Assembly: GCA_022560025.1 (NCBI GenBank)
Contig: JAFISE010000043.1
Coordinates: forward strand, 62,001-126,000
Source of the DNA: Stagonosporopsis chrysanthemi
Taxonomy: Eukaryota; Ascomycota; Dothideomycetes; Pleosporales; Didymellaceae
DNA: 64,000 nucleotides
Direction: 5' to 3'
Shown here piece by piece: positions 11,431-23,458 of the stretch. Under the pieces are notes generated by a model that did not search any database, had not been told where the DNA came from, and saw only the letters and a list, made by a program, of their open reading frames with translations. Position 1 is the first letter of the stretch; the number at the start of each line of letters is the position of its first letter. The translations under genes were made by a program, and so were the position numbers.

Positions 11431-13849
11431 TGCTGGGATGGGATTGTGCGGTCAAGGGATGGGATTGGTGTGAGGTGAGACATGTGCATACATACGTAGG
11501 CACTGAGGGCACTGAGGGGAGAGGAGGACGCGGCGCTAACGCTATGAGGGGGGGCACGTCGTGCATGCAAGCGTGCAGCGGGGAAGGGGGAAACGGGGAG
11601 CACGAGCGAAAGGATTGGATTGGGGTTGTTGTTTGGGACGGGCGGTTTCACATGAACATGAGCGTGAGCATGAGCATGAGGCGAGGTGCGATGGTCGGGT
11701 CGGGGAGAAGGCCGAATGCGTTAGGTAAGCGGGCCGTTGAGGCGTGTAGAGTTTGGCTGGCAGCTCGACCGCCGCTGAGTCTACCACAATAGGTAGGCAA
11801 CTGTGGGGACACGACCATCATTTGCATGCAGCGGGAGATAAAGCGATCGACGACGGGCATAGCCACCCTTCCACACACACACGCACGGCGACCTTGCAAC
11901 GACTCACAGAGTTTCATCACCGGAACTTTCCTTCTCGGTCGGTGCCCTCCCCCCCCAATGGATTGGCCGTAACAGGGAACAAGGCTGATTGATTACCCCG
12001 TTTCTGCACCCGCTTCTCTCGTGCTACAGCTACCGTCATCGTATAATACGCATCGCAAGTGCGCTATTTTGCGATGCGCTAAGGTGAGGTAAGCTGCCAC
12101 ATGCACGGGCTGACGCTCATGAGGACAGCAGGCCGACGATCTGTGGAGAAAAAAGCACATCGTATGATTGGATCCGGTTCAGGCGGTGCAGTTTAGGTTC
12201 CCAGCAGTGAGGGACCACGACGTCATGACGCGGCGGGGGGAATGAAAAGGAGTGCATGGAGCATGCGTGAGTGGTGGTGTGTGTGGTGGCGTGGAACGCG
12301 GGTGCGTTGTTCGAGAAGGGTTCGAGAAGGACTCGATACGTGATGGTGGGGTGCGCATCGCACCACCGCATTCCTACACTTTGCCATTGTGTCGTGAGCA
12401 AGCACAGCAATGTCGTACCGGCTTGATTTTTTTTTGTTGGCCCCACATGACCCGTCTGCTTGCGCACATGCTGCGATACAACTTCACCGCTGGGGTTATG
12501 CTGCGCTCGCAGATCAGCGCACACAGATCGAGCGATCGCAGACAGCCAGTGCGCGGCCATCCATGTCGCCGATTGAGGCTCTCTTGGTAGTCAAGTCTTG
12601 GTTTGGGTTGTGTGTTCAGATCTGCGACCGTATCCACTTGGGTCCGCTCTCAATCTGTATGTGAGCACAGAGAGTCCACGTGCCGTGCCTATCAGCGCCC
12701 AGCAGTGACTCGACAATCTACGATCTGTCCAGCGTCGCAATCTATGCAGCCTTGCGCCCGCGGACCAAAGTATCGTGGGTCCGAGTACAGCACAACACCT
12801 GGCATTACCATCGCGCTGCCGCATGTAGACGCACGGTACTATTGCGATCGGCAAGCAATTTTGTCGCGGCCTCGTCCGGGATTGCTCGGTCGGGGGGCCT
12901 GCTTCACAGCCATCAACATGATGAGGTTCCGCGCAGCGCCCAGCGACGGCCGCCCGTCAGAGCTGGGAGAGTTGACAGCGCACCACATCCACAAAAGAAA
13001 CGCAGAATCGGCCCTGTCCGCGTCGGAGGCCGCTCCGCCAATGGCCAAGTTTTGTCCCCCGACAACAACCCAAGAGTGTACACAGCCTGCCGGATCCGGT
13101 CGCGCGTGCTAGGGCGGTTGGTCCGCGCTGCACATGACGGTGCTCCCCAGCACGTGGAGAAGGTTTACGCGTAAAGTGCCATGGTACGCCATTCTCGAAT
13201 GCGATGGGCTGAGGCTACTGGTCTGTGGACGAGCCATGCGGTTGGTTGCCGCCTTACGATGCCATAAGGCCAGTAGACATGTACGGTAGGTAAGTCATGA
13301 TAGGCTCGTACGAGGCGGGGTCCGGGGATATGCTGTGCAGAGGATCAGGAGTAAAGCAGTGGAGGCCGATCAAAGCTTGGTGAGACAGCACAGGGTGTGG
13401 AGGGCTGCGAATGGTCGGGGGGGAGGTCGTGCCAACGTATGTTGTTGAGATGTAGGTGTAGTTCACGTCGAGAGTCAGGCCAAGGTGAGGGCGAAACGGC
13501 GCGGGTTCAACAGTGCCGTGTGTTTGCCTGGAGCGAAACACATAATGTTGCGAAACAACTGCCGTCGTAGGCTGGTCCCTGCAGAGCTGGGGGGTACTAT
13601 CGGAGATCGAGACGGACGTCGAGGACGATAACTATACATGGCCATAGTAGCACCGCGCTTGTGCTCGTGCGGCATGTTGGTAATATCTTGTCAGCATGCC
13701 CAAGCCGCTCTCCGTCGGTAATCTCATCTAACCGCCGTCCTGGGCATCAGACATTGCTCCTCAGCACAAGGGCCTGATGCTGAAATCGGGCCTGTTGTAC
13801 CACCCCTCGCCCAAGCCCACAGCCTCACTGCGTACGTGCAGCCCAAGCA

Positions 13850-13871
13850 GACACACACACACACACACACA
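13850..13871. repeat. Dinucleotide microsatellite (AC)n
   Basis: About ten uninterrupted AC units in intergenic DNA. A likely length-polymorphic marker; no coding frame overlaps it convincingly. Confidence 0.9.
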
Positions 13872-15053
13872 GACATCCGGGGAAGCCGTTTTGAACCTAC
13901 TGTGTATTTGTACTATTGTTCGTCCGAGCTGTCACTTGGAACGGCCCGGCTCGGAGTTTTGTATGATCGACGATGCATGTGTCGGTGAAGGAGCCCAACC
14001 GTCCGTCAACATTGCCTACCTCGCACTGAAGACTTGGTATGTACGTGGCTCTAGCGGACGGCTGGGCGCGGTCATCGCAGGGCAAGGTATACAGTGAACG
14101 TGAGATGCACATCAGTATCAGGATACGAAGAGCATCGGTGGCGTTGAAGCGGGATGCGTTTCAAGAATACAGATCCTTCAAGGACCCTTTTCTTCCTTGT
14201 CAATACGCGTATCGAATTCCTTACCTCTTGCGAACGACGCTCCTGCCGCAGTGCAATTGTCGGGGTCGCCTTTCGTTCGAGACCGAGCGCCACGGTCCTA
14301 CGTCGGCCGCTCTCCTTGGTCGCTGGCCCGCGAAACCATAGCTGAGTCTTAACGACTCGTGTGTGCGCGCAAACGAGAGTTCCATGACAGTGGCAGTGAC
14401 AGACTGAACAGTGCGCGTGACATGCTAGCAGCCAGCCGCAAATTAACCTATCGTGGAGTCAATCCTGGTGCCGGCCGCGAGGACATTTCCCGGCCGACGT
14501 GCACTGAAGATTGCATGTCGTGCTTGTGGAGGTCTGGATTACTTGTTGAGTGTGGTTGACTTTTTTTTTTACAGATACTGACATGTTACGCGTAAATGAG
14601 ATGGGACTGGAGACGGTGGTTGTTGTGGCTTTTGCCAGATGCTTCATTGACTCGCGCTTTTTGCGCTGTGGTATCTACTCCAAGCCCCCATCTGATCATC
14701 AACTCCATGTGGAGACCCCAATAGAACTAGACAAATATTGATACAATCGCATCGCCCATTCGTGTCATCGTGTGCTAAGACTGATGAGTGGAAAAACGCC
14801 AGTCCAAGTCGTGACCTCGCGCCAGAGGTCGATTTTGCAAACGCCGGAAATGTCTAGAGCCACGACAACGCCGGTCGTGGCCGTGGTATACGCCTATTCG
14901 CCTCGCTGTAGGCTAATCGAAACGCCGAGTAGATGCAGCCCAAATGCTGTTTGTATGCAGGTCGCTGAAAACGCATGTTCGTAACCGTGATCGCTTTTCA
15001 ATGTGGAAAAATTTGGTGAAATGTTCGTGTCCTCAGGAGGGATGAGGTGCGAA

Positions 15054-16263
15054 TTAGATGAAGCCTCCTGGTGAGTCGACAACAGCGTGGTCATCATCTC
15101 GCAGATGGCCACCGCTCTTCTTCTTGGGCCAGAGCTTGCTGCTGACGCGCTTCCAGCTGTCCCTGGTAGCGGCGCCGATGCCGTTGTGGTCGCCGCGGCT
15201 TGTGCGGGGGCTGGGTGTGCCGCTGGCTGTTCCGTTCTCGCCGTAGATGTGAGTGGAGTCGACCAATGGATAGTCGCTCATAGGTGGTGTTCCTGGAGGG
15301 GTGAGAGGGTCGCTCATCGATGGGCTTGCGCTGCCTGTATCGTCGGTCATGGCATCGCTGCCGCTGGTGTAGCCAGAGGTGACGCGAGGTGCGGGCGATC
15401 CGGATGATGTGGGCTGGGAGTGGAAGCGGGAGTGGGAGAACGGACGGGAGTGCATGAAGCCAGCTGTCAGTGACGATGGGGCTGATGCGCGCTGATGAGC
15501 AGGGACGTGCGATGACTTGTGTGAGACGGTGCTGCGCTCGTCGTAGCTGCGCGTCGAAGACCGTGTGACGCTTGCGTTGTAGCTCTCATGGCTCATGATG
15601 CTAGGGTGTGCACTCTGGGGGCTGACAGAGTTTAGGAAAGACAGCAGCACGCCCTCCTCCATGAGCTCGTAGATCTTGGCAACAGCCTCATCAAGAGTCG
15701 ATGGGTGAGGAGGGACGTAGGACTCGGACAGAGCCAGCAAGTTGTCGCGTACCTCAGCAGGAAGATTGACCTACGACCATTAGCAAGAGATGCGGTGCTA
15801 CAAGATACGTGAGACTTACCTCGCGAGGGCCAGACTCCCGAATGTAGGCGTCGATCAAGCGGCGCCAGAGCATGAGAACGTATGCACATTCGTCTGACAG
15901 GGGAGAGATGGGCGTCCCAGGATGACGATTGACCATCTTGGAGTAGTGTTTGCGGTACCGCGATGCGTCCATGGTGAATTCGAGGTTCTCGAGGCAGTGG
16001 TTCTGCGACAAGAAGGCCATGAAGGAGGACAATGAGTATGGTGGTGGTGCATTGTTGGCGAGGATCTCGGCCAGGTTGGGTTTCCGGCTGTGAGGGCTGG
16101 GAATGTTCTTTGGTATGGAGACGGTCAATGGTGCCTTCTGGCAGTCTGAGAGGGCCATCTTGATGTCCTCGTCGTCGAACTCGTTGAGAGACGAGGCAGG
16201 GGACGAGATGGTCGAGTTTGTGCGGATGGACAGTACGGTGGGTTCAGGGTTGCGTGATATCAT
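15054..16263 (-). CDS. RGS-domain protein (regulator of G-protein signalling)
   Basis: Two exons, 16263-15820 and 15770-15054, joined across a 49-nt intron, give 386 residues. The join restores a continuous helix (REVNLPAEVRDNLLALSESYVPP). The RGS domain covers about residues 65-200: it opens with PPPYSLSSFMAFLSQNHCLENLEF, the classic start of the fold, and ends near YELMEEGVLLSFLNSV. The rest is a Ser/Thr/Pro-rich tail ending in a basic stretch (KRVSSKLWPKKKSG) that may bind membrane or nucleic acid. RGS proteins speed GTP hydrolysis on G-alpha subunits and so damp nutrient, pheromone or stress signalling. The short RGS plus tail layout resembles the fungal RgsA/Rgs2 type rather than FlbA, since no DEP domain is present. 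The frame is open further upstream to 16656, but that part is low-complexity and I take it as leader. Confidence 0.85.
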
Positions 16264-19200
16264 TACGGTCCTCCAGAAATGCTTGTAGACACGGCGTACT
16301 GTCTTCTTGCCCTGCTCCTCCAGACTCTCACAAGGACAAGTTTGGGCGAGTGCGGGTTGCGCCAGCTTGACGGCAAGGGCACGAGGTTCGCAGAGAACCC
16401 AGTGGCAGCAGGAAATGCGTGGAGGGGCGGCTACTGCTTCGCAATCGGCAGCATCGGGGGTTGTGGGAGGGTGCGCGGTGGTGCAGAGACGGGCAGCGCG
16501 GCGCACAACGGGCTCTTTTGGCCTATGGGCGGCGGAGAGGCGGGCGGGTGGTGCAGGGCTGGGGCCGTGCGCGCAGGGTGCGGTGTTTGCTGGCGGCGGC
16601 AGGTGCTTCTCGAAGGGCGACACAGAGGCAGACGGCGCCGGGGTGGGTGGTCGCACAGCAATGGGGCGTGCGAGCGCGAGTCGGGGGGTGCAGCGGCTGG
16701 CGGGCGGCGGGCGGCGGGCGCGGTGCGGGCGAGGGCGAGGGCGAGACAGCGACGCGGGAGAGCGAGAGCTGGGCTGGCGGGCAGGCTGGCGAGCTTTTGC
16801 AGGCTGGCAGCGGGCGGCGTGAGGTTGATGGTGTCGTGGGCGAGGTGACGCGGGCGGGGCGGGCGTGAGACGTGGTTCAGATATGCCGTCAGGATTCGAG
16901 ACAAGAGCCCTCCTGTGGTGCGGCTCGGCCGTGGTTATGAGGAGAGGGCGGAAGCAGTCTTAGTACGACTAGCACGCCCTGGGCAGGCGGGCGCGCAGGT
17001 CAGCGCACAGACAGGCTCCACCGGGTGGAGCGCGTCCAGTGCGTCCAGTGCGGTTGGCGAAGCTTGAGCGAGTTCGGGTAGGCTCGATGTCAGCGTGCGA
17101 TGGGCTGCCATGGCCGCTGCAGCCAGTGCGACGCGCCAGTGCCAAACCCGGAAGGCGCTGATGCTTCTAGCGGCGTCCTAGCGCGCCCCGCGGCGCTGTG
17201 GTTGGCTGCAGCCGGCATCTTCTGGAAGGAACCCCTGTCGGCCGTTCGTCCTCGCCACCCTCCAGTGGCCTCCTCCACCAGACGAGCATCAGAATCGCTG
17301 TTACAGAGCAGCGCCCCAAACGGCGGGCTGGCGGACGACTCCCCAGACGCAGAGGATGCCGCTGGGTGCTGGTTGCTGGGTGCTGGGTGCTGGATGCTGG
17401 ATGCTGGATGCTGGATGCTGGATGCTGGATGCTGGATGCTGGATGCTGGGCGCTGTGTACCATCTACCACGGTCTGCATGTTGTGTATTCATTGTACACT
17501 TCCAGCATGCCATGCCATGTCCGCCGCCCCCGGCCTTCCTTTGCCAGCCGCCGCACCACAGCGCGCAGCACGCAGCACACAGCACACAGCACGCAGCCCG
17601 CGGCCTGCGCCCGGCCTTCTCTCCACCTCAGTCACGCAGCATTCCACCACTCGCCCCGACCCCGGCCCTTGCTCGGCCGCTTTCGCAAAAGTACGCCTTG
17701 GCCCGGCACCACCCCCCGCTGCTGCTGTCTCTCCCTAACGGGCATACAGTGCTAGGCGCTGCGAACACGCTGCTACCTACCTGCGCGAGTGCGCGTCCAT
17801 CTTGCGTTGTATATAGCCTCAAACCCCAGTACACTGTGCCTTGCCCGTTGTGACCTCAGTCCCAGCGCGCCGGCTGACCCAGGCGCTGGCCCTCCTCTGC
17901 GCCGCAAACGACCGTCCGCCAGTCCCAACACGCTGAGTCTCCTCGCTAATCCGCCCTATGACTCTGCTGCCACCACAAAGGCAACCCGGCCGATGCGATG
18001 CGTTGCGTCGTTGAGCCTCCAGCACCGCCGTCTTTGTTCTGCCCATGCCACGCACAACAAACACGGCGCACCTCAACGGCCCCCTCTTGATGCGTGAGTG
18101 TCGACCGCAATGGCCAATCACGGCGTCCTGCTGCTGATGGCCGCCTCGCTCCCCGACACCATCTCTCACCAGCCCTGGCAGGCGCTCGGACGCAATGACG
18201 CCAGCGCTCGCTTCGGCATGGCCTGATGCTGCCCCCGCCCTGAGTGGTCCGTCGCTGCGTCTCTGCCCACAGATGGGGATCGCACGGCCACAAACCTTGG
18301 CTTTGGCCCTATCGCTGGGGAGACGCAGCGCATCCTCCAATCTCTGCCCGCCGCTCGAGACATTTAATTACCGTAATCTATTCCTGCCGCATCCTGCACT
18401 TCAGCATCACGCAGATCCACTGGGGATCCACTGCTGCCCGTGCCACGGCTTTTGAGCAAACACGCTCGCTCCGTCCTTTGGGCCAGTTTCAGCTCCGTCT
18501 GCGTCAATTGCGTCGTGTTATTCACGCAACACTCAAGACACTGCGCCAGCCCGCGCGACGCACCAAGCGTCCCTCCGCCTCTCGCAGCTGAGTCGTAGCG
18601 AGCAAGTGGCTGACATAGACTGACGTTTCACCTGCCGCGTTCATTTTTCTCGCTCCCTCCTTGACGGCTGTTTGCTCCCGGTCTCACCTCAACCAGCGCC
18701 CGTGCGCACTCTGATTTTTTTCCAGAAGCATTCTAGACTTCTAGAAGGTTACCACAAATCGTTAGCCCGGCCACAAGTGCGCCGCTGTCGATCTTTTTCA
18801 ACACAACCTCCTGTGTCGCGCATGATGTTGGTGCAACGGTTTCCACTTCATTTCCACCGAGCCTGCGTGTTGAGAACCACACCAAAACACCGCGGGTGCA
18901 CCTCGGGTCGTGCACCTCCGTCTGCCTTGGGAGGCTGCTGGCGAAGGCCTTCTAGAAGCAGAGGGCGTTTTTGTCTTGTGGCCTGATCGAGCGATACCCG
19001 TGTGTAAGCGCCTCGTTTCAGCACGCGCCCCATCAACAAAACCGATTGCTAGAAAAATTCGGTCGCCAACACTCGCTCGGGACCTCAGCGACAGACATGA
19101 CGCAGCCAGTGGGCCTCTGCGAACATGCGCTGCACTGCACCCGCCCTCACCGCCTCTGGGGCCAGCAGCATCGCGTTCACCATCTAGGCTGAAGATGTTC

Positions 19201-20207
19201 GGACATCACAGGCCGTCTAGATGCCCGAGAGCCTCATAAAGCCCTGTGTAAATCATCATAACATGTGTGACGATGCCGTTTCGCTCATCATACTGACCAG
19301 TGATGCTCTAGCTCACAATTCTCTATTATAGCTCATCATTACACGCTCATGCGGTGGTACGGTTCCAGGGCGAGCTTTTGACATGATCCACCCAGAGATG
19401 TCACCACACGTGAAACGCGACAGGTGGGCCTTCACCACTGTCTGACAGTCTGACGCACAAACACGCAAGTTTCGGATAAGTACCGACAGATATACAAATC
19501 ACAGTCAGCTGGCGGGCAGCATCAGCAGGGACCTTCGCTGTTGCCGTAGCGAATTTGAGCAATGTTGACGTCGTGCTGGACGGTGCAGCTCCTGGCCCAA
19601 GACCAATCAATAAGACTCCACAAAGTGCGGCCTGACGATCTGTTTACGCCCATTTGTAGCGAGCAAAGGATTGCACGTTTGCAAGAGCATTGTCTACGCA
19701 TTGGCCGAAAGGTCTAGACACCTTAGACAGCCAGATATATATGCCAAATATACACTCTCCACCAGTCCCCCGTATCACCCACAGCTCGCTCACCACACCG
19801 TGTCGCCTGTCCGTCCCCCAGGACGCTCCCAAACCCTTCCCCATCTGTGACAGGGCGCGTCAGAGCTCAGTAAGCCGCCCAGCCGCAGATGCGTCAAAGC
19901 TGTCAGACCCAGGCCCGACTCGGCACCGCTGAGCAAGCACCAGTGCGCGAGCCCGAGCGCACCGCGCGCTGCGCTGCCGATCGACGCGGCGAGCAGAATA
20001 CCTACATCTTCTCCCACGCATCGCAACTCTGCCTCGGAGGAGTGCCGCGAGTACCAGCCTCAAGGCGGTGCGGCGCGGCGTGCTGATGCTGGGCGAGCGC
20101 GATCCCACCCGAGCCCAGGGCCGTGGTGTGCGGCGTGGTGAGCGTACATGACTCGGTGGTTGTGGTGCTGATGACTGCGTGTCTGTATGCGTGGTGGCGT
20201 GGGCTCC
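16264..20207. other. 3.9-kb non-coding region upstream of the RGS gene
   Basis: Lies between the 5' end of the RGS gene and the 3' end of the RUS gene, both on the minus strand. The first 600 bp are strongly pyrimidine/purine biased and may be transcribed leader. A minisatellite sits at 17361-17450, and a run of CACGCAGCACACAGCA-type imperfect repeats near 17565-17600. Two copies of the palindrome CTTCTAGAAG/CCTTCTAGAAGC (nTTCnnGAAn, the heat-shock-element half-site pair) occur at about 18738 and 18948. Several frames of 60-210 codons overlap one another on both strands here; none shows splice continuity or a recognisable domain. Confidence 0.5.
17361..17450. repeat. Minisatellite with 7-bp unit (GCTGGAT/GCTGGGT), about 12 copies
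   Basis: The 7-mer GCTGGAT repeats without interruption in its central part, with GCTGGGT variants at both ends. Because 7 is not a multiple of 3, all three frames stay open through it and produce long artificial frames on both strands. It is intergenic. Confidence 0.92.
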
Positions 20208-21856
20208 TTAGAATTCAGTGGGGGGTTCTTGCTCTCGTGCAATGACGGCGCGCACGCCTGCACGTGTTTCCAGCGCCGCGATGTCGAGATTCCAGCCCGC
20301 TTGTCTGAGGGCTGTGACGTGCTGATGGAATGCCTGGCGCGTGCTTGCCAGCGATGCTTTGAGTGAGTCGAGTCGTGGGCTCGTGGTGCTCTTCTCGGGG
20401 TTTTGTTTGGCCATGTCCAAGGGGCTTCGATCCTGCATCTGCGCGAGGAGCCAGGCGTGCAGCCATGCCTTGAGCTGGTCGAGTGGTGTGCAGTTCTTTT
20501 TCAGCACGATCAGGACCTCTCGTGTGTGTGGACTCGAGCCGGGGCAGCCATCAAGCCACAGGATGTAGCCTTCGCTGGCGAATATGTTGAGCAGGTCGGC
20601 AATCTTGATCGGTAGCTTGTCGAAGGCTCCGGACTGGGTGCGCTGCGATGCGTTGATCCGACTCAGCAGCGTCTGCATACTGACGCCAATCCTGCAGTAT
20701 CCCACGATGCCGTCTCTGCTCGCCGACACTTCCCTATCACTCCCCACCGCTCCACCTCCTGTCCCAAAACGCCTCAGCACGCCGTCCCATTCAAATACCC
20801 GCTCTTGTTGCGAAACCTCCTTGGGAGTCAAGACCCTCGGCCCTCTAAATCCCATCAGATAGCTAAACACAATGCACGCCCTCTGTCTGTTCAAACTCGT
20901 CATAGCCACCGCCCTGACCGCGCGATAATTCATCGCCAGATGCACCGCCAACAGCACCACCAACACCCCCCACGTATCCCGCGTTGTCGTCACAAAACTC
21001 ACCACCACACTCCCCGCCAACATGCCCAGCAAACTCACCACCGTCTCCTGACTCGCATCCTTTGCATTCAGCTCCCCCAGATTCCCCCGCACCGCAAAAT
21101 GCGCACTCAGACTCGCCTTCGCACTACCCGCACACACGCCGCACAGGGCGCGCAGACAGCTCGCAACGCTGAGCAGCGCGACGCGCGCGGGCTTGGGGAG
21201 CGCGGGGGACAGACAGTCGAGCAGCATTGCGGCGTCGTTGAAGATGTCGGCCGCGAGGCGGTAGGCCTTGCACTCTGGCTCGAGCGCGGAGCCGAGGCGG
21301 TGCGCAAACAGGATTGTGGCAATGCGGCCCAGGGATTCTTGGATGATGGTTAGCAGGAGCGCGTGCGTTGGGGTTGCGGTCGAGTCGCCGACGCCGACGC
21401 CTTCGAGGACTGCGCGAGAGGCGAGGAGGCCGGCTATTGAGGAGGAGAAGGCTTGGAGGGAGTCCTGGGGGGGAGGCTTGTCAGGTAAATTTCATGGTTG
21501 TGGACTGTTGTTTGACGAACGTAGATTTGGTATCTGGTCTTGAGTTAGCTTGGCTGAATACAGGCATGGTTTCAACCCGGTGGACGCACTGGATGTAGTC
21601 CTCTGTTACACTGTGTGGATATCCTGCTGGTAAGAAAACGTCAAGCAATTGCTGGGCATAACCTTTCGTGTCTTTGGGTTGCTGTCTGTATTCAGTGTGG
21701 AGTACCCTCTACCGCGCGCTGCACGTGCAGCTGCTCAGAAGAAATGCACAAACGTACGACGACATCAACGCGAGATTCGCCCGACGCTATGTACGTCGAT
21801 GTCACGTTCCCAGCCTCGTCTTGCTCGACTATCTCAAGATGCTCTGCCGCGGACAT
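20208..21856 (-). CDS. RUS family (DUF647, root UV-B sensitive-like) protein
   Basis: Four exons: 21856-21758, 21708-21590, 21533-21521 and 21464-20208, encoding 495 residues. Exon 3 is a 13-nt microexon (A TAC CAA ATC TAC) that restores the conserved run DYIQ-YQIY-DSLQAF. Family hallmarks are LLDVFLPAGYPHSVTEDYIQ, the SSSIAGLLASRAVLEGVGVGD segment, ESLGRIATILFAHRLGSALEPECK and YRLAADIFNDAAMLLDCLSP. These are followed by hydrophobic helices and a soluble C-terminal domain. In plants RUS proteins act in UV-B responses and vitamin B6-linked regulation; the fungal role is unknown. The first intron (GTACGT..GGTAG) and the initiator ATG are less certain than the rest, but MSAAEHLEIVEQDEAGN is a plausible beginning and no other in-frame ATG precedes the conserved part. 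Confidence 0.88.
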
Positions 21857-22718
21857 GTTGTTGGATGGTGGTCGAGTCGTGGTAGCTTAGCGCGTATTCA
21901 GGTGAGGCTGCGGCTGATTGATGTGGGGTCGACTTTATGCCTGCAAAGCGGCTGTGTACCCGTAACACTGCCCTTGCCAATTCGTTTCTCAAATGCCACG
22001 CCTTTGTAGTCATTTGGCCTATGTTCTACCAAGACTATGCTTCTATTGAAGAACCTAGCTTTTAGCGAACAGGAGCAAACCCAAGCCATGCTGGCTGGTC
22101 GGAGGCGCCCAGACGACGCAGGTTGCAATTGGCGATTGGTCTCAGATCATGTATTGAGGAAACCGGCACATAGGTAATGGGAATACGAGTAGCATTCTTC
22201 GGGCAGTTTTGGGTAATCGGCGGTGTCACGCCTGCTCCGCAAGATGCTCGCTCCATAGCTTCTTCAGATGCTCAGTCCTGCGTTGCGCAACTAAAATCCG
22301 GCATTTGCTCATCAGTCTAGAGTACCAGATTCCCAGATTTGGTGGAAATTGGCCTATTCCACTTAAAAAATCCAGTTCCAGAGACTTAAGAGTGTTGCGT
22401 TATAGTTGTGGCGCAGAGACAACAATCAGGAGTGCGGGCTTTTTTGTCAACGGAAAGGCCGTAATCGATGGCTTTTGTAACCTACTCGTTTAGGCAGGTT
22501 GCGGCTGATCGCGCGATTCCGGCGCTGACCTCACATGTCAATAGCTTCACCCGCAACTGTTGACCAGTCTTGTGCGCCTTTCACTCAAGAGCTCTACGTT
22601 GCTCCACTGCAGGAATTCTAGAGACGGGATCTGAGATCACGTTCCGACAGCCATTGGGCCTGTCATCTCCCGAATTCGCGCACAACATCGCATTCTACAT
22701 CGCCCCAAGCAGCTCACC
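21857..22718. other. Divergent promoter region between RUS and MIC12 genes
   Basis: About 860 bp, moderately AT-rich, between two genes transcribed apart. No supported gene. It must contain both promoters; no individual element stands out. Confidence 0.4.
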
Positions 22719-23107
22719 ATGGGCATGACAACCGGCTTCGTGAGTACTCACCAGCCATCTACTAGCTATCCCCTCTGACAACTCACTAGCTCGGAGGCTT
22801 CACCCTCACATCAGCCATCCTGTACCTTTCCGTCTCCCTGCACGCACAGAACCGCGCAACACAAGCTGCGCTGCTGCGCCAACAGCGCAACGTCCTCACA
22901 AACTTCTACGAGCCTAAGGAGCCTGAGCGTGAACTCAGGGCGCGCGAGGTCCCCATTGGGCTGGGTGAGATGGCCAAGGACCGGTGGAACAGGGTGTTGG
23001 AAGAGACTGTGCAGACTGTGTACAACACCGACTGGAGGAAAGTTAGGGAGAGCGCCGAGGACAGGTTGAGCAATGTTGCACAGAAGATTCGGGAAAGTGG
23101 GAAATGA
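22719..23107 (+). CDS. MIC12: MICOS complex subunit MIC12 (AIM5 family)
   Basis: Two exons, 22719-22739 and 22790-23107, encode 112 residues. The first exon codes only MGMTTGF. The second opens with LGGFTLTSAILYLSVSLHAQNR, the single N-terminal inner-membrane segment of the family. It continues with a helical basic region (LLRQQRNVLTNFYEP) and the C-terminal WNRVLEETVQTVYNTDWRKV pattern typical of MIC12/Aim5. The protein bridges the MIC60 and MIC10 parts of the MICOS complex at mitochondrial crista junctions (known for yeast). Length and layout match the family; the name rests on pattern recognition without a search. Confidence 0.8.
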
Positions 23108-23458
23108 GCCCTTTGATGGAGAGATGGGGTTGAGAGGCAGGTGAATGCGACGATACCCTTTCGACAGCGAGCGGCGACTGGGAATTCGCAACAGCACGAG
23201 CACGTGTAAGGGTAGGGTAGAGGGCCGTAGGATGCTGCTGCCTACATCATAGGATGCAGACTCGATCTTGCACATGCCCGGCTTTCTTATGTCACGTTGC
23301 GTTTCTGCGCGTCCTGCTTCACCTAGTCACCTTCACCGTTTGTTTGACAACACACCACAACACAAATCTCATTAGCCCCTACTTAGTCTGCCTTTTCAAC
23401 GCGACCACTCGACCTCCACTCCCAAAACAAACTTTCCCTCGCACCACGACGCGCTACC

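Larger units (their letters stand above)
10173..15053. other. 4.9-kb gene-free interval between converging genes
   Basis: The flanking genes point into this interval, so no promoter for them is needed here, yet it is almost 5 kb long. I checked both strands for spliced genes, tRNA B-boxes, 5S rRNA and snRNA signatures and found none I can support. Present are short simple repeats at 11411-11430 and 13850-13871, a (CATGAG)-like run at about 11650-11680, and oligo-T runs near 12426 and 14568. The second T run ends in ACAG and follows a TTGAC, which resembles a 3' splice site. Most short frames here are overlapping GC-rich noise. Confidence 0.5.

Noticed and set aside
12117..13174. Several overlapping 60-170-codon frames on both strands
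   Set aside because: They overlap one another in most frames, have GC-rich noise composition, no splice continuity and no recognisable motif.
16264..16656. N-terminal extension of the RGS protein by 131 residues
   Set aside because: The frame is open, but the extension is Pro/Ala/Cys-rich low complexity in a pyrimidine-biased leader; the ATG at 16263 is preferred.
16279..16904. Plus-strand frames of 150-190 codons antisense to the RGS leader
   Set aside because: They are Gly/Arg/Ala low complexity caused by strand-biased GC-rich DNA, all three frames are open at once, and the RGS gene lies on the other strand.
17090..17853. Long frames on both strands through the minisatellite
   Set aside because: A 7-bp repeat without stops opens every frame; the products are simple repeats.
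20805..21353. 182-codon plus-strand frame rich in His/Arg/Gln
   Set aside because: Antisense to the RUS gene, which carries the conserved family motifs.
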